Virus record (IMG/VR): IMGVR_UViG_3300037348_000049
Coordinates: 62,001-126,000 of that record
Reading direction: 5' to 3' (one strand)
Length of the DNA stretch: 64,000 nucleotides
Origin: a virus
Shown: positions 57,761 through 64,000 of the stretch, one piece after another
Layout of the letters: the number at the start of each line of letters is the position of its first letter
Numbering within the stretch: position 1 is the stretch's first letter
Program-made: the position numbers and the translations under genes
Notes under the pieces: model-generated
Seen by the model: the letters and a program-made list of their open reading frames with translations, nothing else
The model's database searches: none
What the model was told of the DNA's origin: nothing

Positions 57761-58502
57761 CCATTGCCGTAGCCCTAGCCACTAGCAGTTAGTGACCATA
57801 GCCAGGTGCGACTTGTTGTGCCGAACACGGCTAATGTAGCGCCCCAATTGTTAGTAGCTACTTTAGGTTGATAGATAGTTATCATCAACCATCAATAAGC
57901 CACACCCCCCTAGTGATTAGTTCCTCAGACTACCTGCCGCATCTTGTGGCAATTGCTTATGGAGTTTATTAGAGGATCTAGATAACTCGTCAAGATGCCG
58001 ATAAGCACTTTTAGGGTGTCTACAGGATCGCTACTCTCACCTAATGAATCTTCTATGGACGCGCCCTAGTAAAAATCCTTGAGTGACCTTGAGAGTTTGA
58101 TCCCTAGTTACTAGTCAATAGTTAGAAACTATAACTACTTGGCACTAGTGACAACTACTAGACAACACTCTCAGTTGGAGCATCATCACTACATAAATCA
58201 TCTTTTATTCTTTGACGTTTTTTGCATAAATTGCAGCACTTGCTTATTACCCCTTGTCGTTATGTAAAGCTGGCAGACCCCTATGTTTTTAGGAAACGCT
58301 TGAAACGCACCCGTAGGTATACCGCTTCCGTCTCACCCGTCAAAATCAGTTCATGGCCAGTGTAGCATACCCCCCTCTAATTCCAAAACCTCGTATCGTA
58401 AACGCCCTTATTCCAATAAAAAATCCAAAAAATTTTCCAAAAAAATACGTCCAAACCTAGCCCTGTCTACTAAACTGGACATTCATCCGGTAAAATGGAT
58501 GG
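57761..58502. other. 742-base gene-free region
   Basis: No credible ORF, RBS or terminator was found. It is rich in CTAGT/ACTAG and GTTA-type words to about 58170, with short inverted repeats such as GATAGATAGTTATC near 57871. After 58390 it becomes A-rich (AAAATCCAAAAAATTTTCC). A CATCC/GGATG inverted repeat (58485-58502) abuts the next ATG. It might hold a packaging or replication signal, but no specific signal was recognised. Confidence 0.5.
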
Positions 58503-59006
58503 ATGTCTAGAAGAACCGCACGTGGTCAGCAGCTCCCCCCTCAAGAGGTAGAGTTCCTAAATTCTCTTGGTAAAATAGATCAAGTTAAGCGCGTCCATGA
58601 TTTATATCACGCAGGTTGGTCTCTAGATTCCATCGGATCCGCAATGCTGCCCAAGCGACCTAGGACAACGGTGCGCAGCTGGGTTATTCGCGAGGAAAAC
58701 AATCCGCAACCGGAAACAGACGCCCCTATCCCGACCCCTGTTTACAGAACCGAGGAAGGTAGTTACGGGAAGCCAGCATTTGAGTCACCAGGCATACCTC
58801 AAGAATCTCTCTACGCAATCCAGGAGCTAGCGCCACTAGCACGTGGGTACAGATCACGGATGGCAACAACATCTGCCGCGGCCGTGGCTAATGACCGACT
58901 CTCTGGGGTGTGTATCACTCTCTATCAAAAAGGAGTGCCCATAAGGGAGCTCGCTGAGGCGGCGGGAGTTACTTACAGAGCTATGTACAAGAGGGTGAAA
59001 TTATAG
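58503..59006 (+). CDS. HTH DNA-binding protein near terminase (possible small subunit), copy 1
   Basis: 167 residues with an N-terminal helix-turn-helix region (LYHAGWSLDSIGSAMLP) and a C-terminal one (IRELAEAAGVTYRAMYKRVK). The middle, IQELAPLARGYRS, matches LLELQPYAQQVRS in the protein at 60458, so the two are paralogs with the same two-HTH plan. A TAAAAT at 58491-58496 and no RBS suggest leaderless transcription. Small terminase subunits often look like this, but so do repressors. Confidence 0.65.
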   Translation: MSRRTARGQQLPPQEVEFLNSLGKIDQVKRVHDLYHAGWSLDSIGSAMLPKRPRTTVRSWVIREENNPQPETDAPIPTPVYRTEEGSYGKPAFESPGIPQESLYAIQELAPLARGYRSRMATTSAAAVANDRLSGVCITLYQKGVPIRELAEAAGVTYRAMYKRVKL

Positions 59007-59023
59007 ATTTTTAAACCTACAAC

Positions 59024-59053
59024 TTGACAACTTAATAAACGCCCCTATATAGT
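59024..59053 (+). promoter_or_regulatory. Promoter of the NlpC/P60 gene
   Basis: TTGACA (59024-59029), 18 bases, TATAGT (59048-59053); AAGGAAAGG RBS follows before the ATG at 59101. Confidence 0.85.
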
Positions 59054-59100
59054 GGGCAATACGACTGAGTACTAACGCAAGGAAAGGTAGGTCGTGAACT

Positions 59101-59760
59101 ATGAATAAAATTTCAGAAGCACTAATATTTTTAGCAGCAATAAGCATGACAGGCTCCACCGCTGGAGCAGTAGCAGAAGAGATTAAAACCGTTGAGGCCG
59201 TCAAGATTATCTATCAGACGGCATCTGTAACCGAAGACATCTCGTCACTAATGGAACAAGCCGATGAGTTCGCCAACCTAAACGGTAAAATTGGTGAGCT
59301 AGAGGGCAAGATAGAAGCTAAACAGAGTTATATCTACATAGTGAAGAAGCAGAAAGAGATCGCACTTGAGGCTCAAGAGCAGCTCTACGTTGATATAGAC
59401 ATAGCTCTTGCAGACCTAGCTAAATACGTTGGCGTGACTCCTTACGTTCTCGGGGCGTCTACTACTTCCGCCTGGGATTGTTCCGGTCTCACACTTTGGT
59501 TTTACGAGACCTACCGAGGAATCACCCTCCCACACTCCGCTACCTCTCAACAAAATGAAGGCACAGTTGTAGACGCGCCTATTCCAGGAGACATAGTGGC
59601 GTTTACCAATATTGGCTTCGAGAACGCGTATCACGTTGGAATCTACCTCGGTGGCGGTCTAATGATCCACGCTCTCAACCCAGATAAAGACACCCTGATT
59701 CAGAACGTAACTCAGTTTGTAGACTCCGAGAATAGCAAGGTTGCATATATCCGTTATTAG
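59101..59760 (+). CDS. Secreted NlpC/P60 cell-wall hydrolase
   Basis: 219 residues: N-terminal signal-like segment (about 5-24, SEALIFLAAISMTGSTAGAV), a coiled-coil region (50-95), then an NlpC/P60 domain with Cys127 in WDCSGLTLWFYE, His178 in YHVGIYLGGG and His190 in MIHA. It cleaves D-Glu to diamino-acid bonds in peptidoglycan. The signal and coiled coil resemble host RipA-type secreted hydrolases. A role in lysis, or in virion entry, is likely. Confidence 0.9.
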   Translation: MNKISEALIFLAAISMTGSTAGAVAEEIKTVEAVKIIYQTASVTEDISSLMEQADEFANLNGKIGELEGKIEAKQSYIYIVKKQKEIALEAQEQLYVDIDIALADLAKYVGVTPYVLGASTTSAWDCSGLTLWFYETYRGITLPHSATSQQNEGTVVDAPIPGDIVAFTNIGFENAYHVGIYLGGGLMIHALNPDKDTLIQNVTQFVDSENSKVAYIRY

Positions 59761-59787
59761 TGTTATGATATTTCGATGGAGACAGAC

Positions 59788-59979
59788 ATGAACATAGATA
59801 CAATAGTTTCATGGGCAGCGTTTATAGCAATAATTTTTGGTATCTACGTTGTTCCTAAGTACTACACGATCCACAAGGTACGAAAACAAAAAATAAAAAA
59901 TAAGACCAAGCGAAAGCTACCTCCTCCTGCACCACTCCTAGGAGTTATCTACCCCGCTAAACGACGAAAAGAGAAATAA
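59788..59979 (+). CDS. Small membrane protein with basic tail
   Basis: 63 residues from ATG 59788 (GGAGA upstream). One hydrophobic segment (about 5-24, IVSWAAFIAIIFGIYVVP) and a Lys-rich cytoplasmic tail with PPPAPLLG. Lies between the hydrolase and a second membrane protein, so it may act in lysis. Confidence 0.6.
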   Translation: MNIDTIVSWAAFIAIIFGIYVVPKYYTIHKVRKQKIKNKTKRKLPPPAPLLGVIYPAKRRKEK

Positions 59980-59985
59980 CATACT

Positions 59986-60156
59986 ATGAAACTAATTAGA
60001 CTCCTACGTTCCATCGAGTGGGCAGCAGTGTTTGCGGTCTTACTGTTGGTAGCGGCAATTATTAATGCCTATATCACTAAAGATGTATCAACTACTATTG
60101 CACTCTCTGCATCTGCGCTCACACTAGCCTTTCTTGCCTCTCAGGCAAGTAGTTGA
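59986..60156 (+). CDS. Two-pass membrane protein, holin candidate
   Basis: 56 residues: WAAVFAVLLLVAAIINAYI and IALSASALTLAFLASQ, two hydrophobic helices with a short loop and a basic N-terminus. Size, topology and position next to the NlpC/P60 gene fit a holin, but direct evidence is lacking. It is followed by a 4-base overlap with the next gene. Confidence 0.55.
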   Translation: MKLIRLLRSIEWAAVFAVLLLVAAIINAYITKDVSTTIALSASALTLAFLASQASS

Positions 60157-60461
60157 AAATGGGGTCAATGACTCCTATTGCAAAGACTATAAGAGCGTCT
60201 AGTCCTCAGCATTTTCTTGACTTGCTACCCTATAGCGGTGTCTTCGAGATAGATGACTGCGTGATAGAAATTGCGCACCCAGATTCTGCAACAACAGATG
60301 ACATTGACAAAATAGTTAGGACCATGGAGTCTATGATTCACGTTGTAGATGTTAGAGTTTCCAGTACCCCCGCTCAACTTGAAGACGATTACTTCACCGT
60401 GATAGTTACTCAAGTTCTCCCAGACAGCCCGGCTTACATCAAGCAGAGAAAAAAGAAATGA
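60153..60461 (+). CDS. Hypothetical protein
   Basis: 102 residues from TTG 60153 (TTGA overlap) or ATG 60159. SPQHFLDLLPYSGVFEIDDC, then TTDDIDKIVRTMESMIHVVD and DYFTVIVTQVLPDSPAYIKQ. Its stop overlaps the next gene (ATGA). Not recognised. Confidence 0.6.
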   Translation: MKMGSMTPIAKTIRASSPQHFLDLLPYSGVFEIDDCVIEIAHPDSATTDDIDKIVRTMESMIHVVDVRVSSTPAQLEDDYFTVIVTQVLPDSPAYIKQRKKK

Positions 60462-61057
60462 CAATAATTATGATAGAAGCACCTAAGTACCAGAAGAAGA
60501 ATCAGCAGCTCCCTAAAGAGGTGCACGAATTCTTTTCAACTCCTGGATTAACCCTTTCAAGTAGAGACGGCATAATCCGATCCCTAGCCGACGCTGACTG
60601 GACATTCGAAGCAATAGCCGGGGCAAGTGGTATTACTAGGGAGAGGGTTCGACAGATATCCAAAACCCAGCACATGATGTGGCCAGCTGACCCCAAACTC
60701 TCGGAACACTCACTTGACATTCCAGAGCCACCGATAAAATTCGAAAAGCCAAAGCGCGAATACATCGAGCCATCGCCTAAGACCTTGCAACGTTTGCTAG
60801 AACTTCAGCCATACGCTCAGCAGGTTCGATCGAACGGAACTAAGTATCGCGAAGAGGCAGAAGAATATACTGCTCTTCTAAATCACGCACACACTGTAGA
60901 GGAAGTTACTCTCTATCGTTTGGCTAAGCGTCTAGGAATTACTCACGGAGCTATTCGATTCCGCTTGGTTCGTTACGGATACAAGAAGGCAATCACTGCA
61001 ACATCAAAGGTGTACATGCCCATCATTCGCGACAATCGTGCGCTAGACGGTAAGTAA
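60458..61057 (+). CDS. HTH DNA-binding protein near terminase (possible small subunit), copy 2
   Basis: 199 residues with two HTH regions: WTFEAIAGASGITRERVRQI and EVTLYRLAKRLGITHGAIRF. It is upstream of TerL and separated from it by a terminator; the arrangement fits a small terminase subunit or a packaging-linked regulator. Paralogous in plan to the 58503 product. Confidence 0.65.
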   Translation: MTIIMIEAPKYQKKNQQLPKEVHEFFSTPGLTLSSRDGIIRSLADADWTFEAIAGASGITRERVRQISKTQHMMWPADPKLSEHSLDIPEPPIKFEKPKREYIEPSPKTLQRLLELQPYAQQVRSNGTKYREEAEEYTALLNHAHTVEEVTLYRLAKRLGITHGAIRFRLVRYGYKKAITATSKVYMPIIRDNRALDGK

Positions 61058-61078
61058 CAACTAACAGTTTGTAAAAGA

Positions 61079-61110
61079 AAACCCCTTGTAGAGATACAGG
61101 GGGTTTTTGT
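61079..61110 (+). terminator. Intrinsic terminator
   Basis: AAACCCCTTGTA, GAGA, TACAGGGGGTTT, then TTG. Confidence 0.9.
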
Positions 61111-61141
61111 TTATTTTTCTATGCGCTAGACTGGAGACCTT

Positions 61142-62563
61142 ATGGCTAAAAGTATTATGGAACTTATTGCAATGCTCCCTCCAGAGGAGCAGGCTGCTGC
61201 ACTCGAGGGGATTGATCCAGACGCTCTACTTTGGGACTGGAAAGTTTGGGCGCGCCCCGAGCAACTTCCTCCTACTGACGACTGGAATGTTTGGTTGGTT
61301 CTTGCCGGGCGTGGATTTGGAAAAACCAGAATGGCCTCCGAGTGGGTTCGCGAGACGGCAAAGTACACAACTGAAGGTCAACGTCGGTTTGCACTTGTTG
61401 CTCGTACTGCTGCTGACGTTCGAGACGTAATCGTCGAGGGAGAATCCGGAATCATAAACATCTCCCCTCCTTCAGAGAAGCCACACTACGAGCCGTCTAA
61501 AAGGCGCCTAACTTGGCCGAACGGTAACACCGCTACATTGTTTACGGCAGATGAACCTGATGGATTGCGTGGACCACAATTTAGTCACGCATGGGGCGAC
61601 GAAGTTGCCGCTTGGCGGCAGACCCCAGACGCTGCGGGCATGACTGCTTTTGACAACTTACGAGTCGGTACTCGTCTTGGTAAGAATCCTCAGATCTTGG
61701 CCACCACCACTCCGAAGCGCACTCCGCTTCTCTACAAACTTATTGAAGAATCTCGCACAGACAAGGCGACTGCCGCAAAGGTTGTTGTCACAAAAGGTTC
61801 CACAATGGACAATGCTGGAAATCTCTCCGGCGCATATCTTGAGACTATTATGGGCGTTTACGAAGGCACGTCTCTAGCTCGACAAGAGCTCTATGGAGAG
61901 ATGCTTGACGACCTAGAAGGAGCGATGTGGAATGAAGAACTGGTTGAAGCAGCTAGACATACTGATTACCCTGCGTCTACTCCGTTACGTGTTATCGGCG
62001 TCGACCCTTCAGTTGCTGAGAATCCCCGCGACGAGTGCGGTATTGTTGTCTGCGCATCGACTGCAGAACACGACCTCTATAAGCGCAATGCTTGGGTTCT
62101 TGAGGACGCTTCAATTCATGGTTCCCCGGACACCTGGGCCCGTAAAGTTGTTGAAATGGCTCGCAAGTGGGGTTGTCCCGTTGTTGCCGAAGTTAATCAA
62201 GGTGGCGCGCTCGTACGAAATGCCATCAACTCTATTGACCCCAGCGTCACAGTCCTTGAGGTCCACTCAAAGTACGGAAAACAGCTAAGAGCAGAGCCAA
62301 TTCTTCTTGCATACGAGCAAGGACGAGTTCACCACGTGAACTACCTCCCAGAACTAGAATCTCAGATGTACTCTTGGATCCCAGGAGAGGGTAAATCCCC
62401 TGACCGCATCGATGCAATGGTTCACGCTATGACTGCTCTACTAATTAAACCACCACCGGGCTTTTCTGGTGGTAAATTACGTGCAAAAAGCCTAGCAGAT
62501 CGCAAAATGGGCGTAACTAGGCCTAATACTGGTCAAGTTGGCCGCGTTTTTAGAGCTAGATAG
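61142..62563 (+). CDS. terL: Terminase large subunit
   Basis: 473 residues. ATPase domain with Walker A AGRGFGKT (55-62), Walker B SHAWGDEVAAW near 150, and motif III-type ATTTPKRTPL. Nuclease domain with VIGVDPSVAE at about 284 and conserved acidic residues in DRIDAMVHAMTALL. It packages DNA into proheads and cleaves it. No clear RBS is present; the ATG is 3 bases after a -10-like region, so it may be leaderless. Confidence 0.95.
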   Translation: MAKSIMELIAMLPPEEQAAALEGIDPDALLWDWKVWARPEQLPPTDDWNVWLVLAGRGFGKTRMASEWVRETAKYTTEGQRRFALVARTAADVRDVIVEGESGIINISPPSEKPHYEPSKRRLTWPNGNTATLFTADEPDGLRGPQFSHAWGDEVAAWRQTPDAAGMTAFDNLRVGTRLGKNPQILATTTPKRTPLLYKLIEESRTDKATAAKVVVTKGSTMDNAGNLSGAYLETIMGVYEGTSLARQELYGEMLDDLEGAMWNEELVEAARHTDYPASTPLRVIGVDPSVAENPRDECGIVVCASTAEHDLYKRNAWVLEDASIHGSPDTWARKVVEMARKWGCPVVAEVNQGGALVRNAINSIDPSVTVLEVHSKYGKQLRAEPILLAYEQGRVHHVNYLPELESQMYSWIPGEGKSPDRIDAMVHAMTALLIKPPPGFSGGKLRAKSLADRKMGVTRPNTGQVGRVFRAR

Positions 62564-62565
62564 TC

Positions 62566-62925
62566 ATGAAAATTATTTTAGACAAGTTCCCATGCCACTT
62601 GTCTGCAGTAGCAGTAGATAGGTTAGAGGATATTTCTCAGCTAAATAGCTATCAACCTACTCATGGTGCTAACTATATGAGCAAAACTAGAGTAATATTA
62701 ACTGAAACCGAAATAGTAGTAGCAAAAGATGACCATGACGGACCTGTTGTAGTGTTTCAAGAGAAGTACGCCCAAGTATTCCTGTCACAAAAGACCGACG
62801 AGGACACAAGGGTTATAACTATTAGCGGTAAGATGCTAGCATTTAAGAAAGATACCGCCTGCGGATGTGGTTCTCGCCTTCGTGGTTGGAATCCGTATAG
62901 GACTTTAAGCTCAATTAAGGATTAA
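62566..62925 (+). CDS. Conserved actinophage hypothetical protein
   Basis: 119 residues, ending CGCGSRLRGWNPYR, which recurs in many actinophages next to terminase and portal genes. The beta-rich centre has RVILTETEIVVAKDDHDG and TRVITISGKMLAFKKD. Function unknown. It follows terL by 2 bases. Confidence 0.75.
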   Translation: MKIILDKFPCHLSAVAVDRLEDISQLNSYQPTHGANYMSKTRVILTETEIVVAKDDHDGPVVVFQEKYAQVFLSQKTDEDTRVITISGKMLAFKKDTACGCGSRLRGWNPYRTLSSIKD

Positions 62926-62926
62926 T

Positions 62927-63217
62927 ATGACTATAGATGCGTTTACTTTTGTAATTCTCGCTCTTGGAGCGTACCGTGCAACCCATTTGATCACAACCGA
63001 CGCCATTGCAGACGGATTTCGCAATAAGGTTTGGTCAAAGTTCCCACCAACCACTAAAATTGGGTACTTAATCACTTGTAACTGGTGTACAGGGTTCTGG
63101 ATGGCGGGCATTTTTGTCGTCGGAGCGTCAATCCTACCTCAACTTACCTTTGTGGTATCATTAGTCTTGGCTATATCTGCCTTGATTGGAATTATTTCCG
63201 CTTGGACAGAGCGCTAA
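62927..63217 (+). CDS. DUF1360 family membrane protein
   Basis: 96 residues: FVILALGAYRATHLITTDAI, GYLITCNWCTGFWMAGIFVV and a C-terminal hydrophobic segment. The CNWCTGFW motif and the three hydrophobic segments match DUF1360 (SpoVAB-like, phage copies common). Role unknown. Confidence 0.85.
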   Translation: MTIDAFTFVILALGAYRATHLITTDAIADGFRNKVWSKFPPTTKIGYLITCNWCTGFWMAGIFVVGASILPQLTFVVSLVLAISALIGIISAWTER

Positions 63218-63235
63218 ACAGACAGGGAGCCCGTC

Positions 63236-64000
63236 TTGGGTATTTTTAAAAAAGAACCACAGCAGTTACAGGCTTCCGGCCGTAATTTACGCGCCTCCGC
63301 CCCAAAGAACACTACTAGCATTGCCCCGGGTGTCTCAGTTGACTCTTTTGGTATTATTTATGCTGAACCACGCGCGTTCAACGCACCTAGACCAATAACT
63401 GCTGCTGCTGCTCAAGTAAAGCTAGATGATAAAACTGAAGCAGAGTACTTTAAAGCTCGCAGGAACTCCGCCGCTACCTCTTGGCAGGGCGAAGCATGGG
63501 AATACTACGACGCAATTGGTGAGATTAAATATGCCTTCAACCTAGTTGCGTCTGTTGTCTCAAGAATTCGTCTATACGCAGCAGCTATAGGCAATCCGAG
63601 TGAAGCACCTTCTCCAATTGTTTCAGTAGCTAAGGTAGAGCCCCGACTAGCACAAGCTGCTCAGCGAGCCCTCGACCGCTTGAGCTCTGCCTACGGTGGA
63701 CAGCCTGGTCTTTTAAAAGACGCAGCGCTAAACTTGCAAGTTACTGGAGAGTGCTACCTAGTTCAGGTCCCAGAACGACTAGGATCGGGCTACCCCGAGA
63801 CCTGGGACATCAGATCAACCGATGAGCTACAAGTTGATTCTAGGGGTAATTACATTCTTAATCCTCGCAGTGACCCAGCTGGCACCGGTGGTGTTGGAAA
63901 GGGTACTGGTGATATCATTCATCTACCAAAAACTTCATATGTTGGTCGCATTTGGCGAGCTCACCCTCGCTATAGTCAGGAATCTGACTCTTCCCTAAGA
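63236..64000 (+). CDS. Portal protein (partial, C-terminus beyond right edge)
   Basis: 255 codons from a TTG with GGGAG upstream; open to the window edge. N-terminal MGIFKKEPQQLQASGRNLRA, then EYYDAIGEIKYAFNLVASVV, GLLKDAALNLQVTGECYLVQ and TGDIIHLPKTSYVGRIWRAH, typical of portal proteins of actinophages. Follows TerL as expected; it forms the dodecameric ring at the head vertex. Confidence 0.85.
   Translation, partial: MGIFKKEPQQLQASGRNLRASAPKNTTSIAPGVSVDSFGIIYAEPRAFNAPRPITAAAAQVKLDDKTEAEYFKARRNSAATSWQGEAWEYYDAIGEIKYAFNLVASVVSRIRLYAAAIGNPSEAPSPIVSVAKVEPRLAQAAQRALDRLSSAYGGQPGLLKDAALNLQVTGECYLVQVPERLGSGYPETWDIRSTDELQVDSRGNYILNPRSDPAGTGGVGKGTGDIIHLPKTSYVGRIWRAHPRYSQESDSSLR

Noticed and set aside
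61107-61430. ORFs in other frames across the 5' end of terL
   Set aside because: TerL in its own frame has all motifs; the alternatives have none.

Overview
This window looks like part of the genome of a tailed, probably siphovirus-type bacteriophage of an actinobacterium. The host call rests on a WhiB-type regulator, a ClgR-like regulator, DUF3039, DUF7455 and DUF3846 family proteins, ThyX, a class Ib ribonucleotide reductase with NrdH, and several small families that I know mainly from actinophages. Base composition is moderate (by eye in the mid-40s % GC), and there are a DUF3494 ice-binding-like domain and a cyanophage-style halogenase cluster. Together these suggest a low-GC aquatic actinobacterial host; that is an inference. 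No DNA polymerase, helicase or primase, capsid or tape-measure gene is visible, so the window is only part of the genome.

Layout. 1-4.0 kb (minus strand): a very large collagen-like fibre gene cut by the left edge, plus two small structural genes. 4.1-8.4 kb: DUF3039 protein and the nrdH-nrdI-nrdE-nrdF operon, ending in a 14-residue Cys-rich micropeptide and a terminator. 8.2-13.7 kb: FmdB-type zinc ribbon, WhiB, a holin-like protein, PhoH/PIN protein, small Cys/His proteins, the DUF3494 protein and a possible structural protein. 13.7-19.7 kb: small serine recombinase, two paralogous proteins of a halogenase-associated family, and two tryptophan-halogenase-like flavoproteins around a small membrane protein. 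20-23.1 kb: thyX, then two minus-strand membrane or surface proteins. 23.3-36.1 kb: a dense plus-strand run of small overlapping genes (several HTH and zinc-knuckle proteins, a DEDD exonuclease, a DUF1599-like protein and a dUTPase-like protein), interrupted by a minus-strand M23/LysM endolysin. A tRNA-like gene with an odd anticodon arm lies at 23.6 kb. 36.2-40.5 kb: candidate terminase small subunit, a CHAP-like protein lacking the usual Cys, and small genes.

40.5-57.7 kb is the most unusual part: about 25 mini-operons of one to four small genes, nearly all with their own promoter, ribosome-binding site and intrinsic terminator. Eighteen of them carry the same 17-base element, GTATCCACTTTTTTACT or a close variant. 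In 16 it sits about 43 bases upstream of a weak -35 box, usually TTGCNN. Six operons lacking the element have a consensus TTGACA promoter instead. In the right half, many transcripts begin with a leader hairpin whose stem changes in compensatory ways while its loop stays similar. This looks like a phage regulon with interchangeable regulatory cassettes. It also includes a MoxR/CobS-like ATPase with a vWA/metalloprotease-like partner, and a cluster of three perfect DnaA-box sequences.

57.7-64 kb: a 0.75-kb gene-free stretch, two HTH proteins, a secreted NlpC/P60 hydrolase, small membrane proteins (holin candidates), the terminase large subunit, a DUF1360 protein and the start of the portal gene, cut by the right edge. 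Packaging and head genes therefore continue to the right, while the fibre genes at the left edge are transcribed the other way. Several genes in the window appear to be transcribed without a leader, starting at or within a base or two of the start codon.
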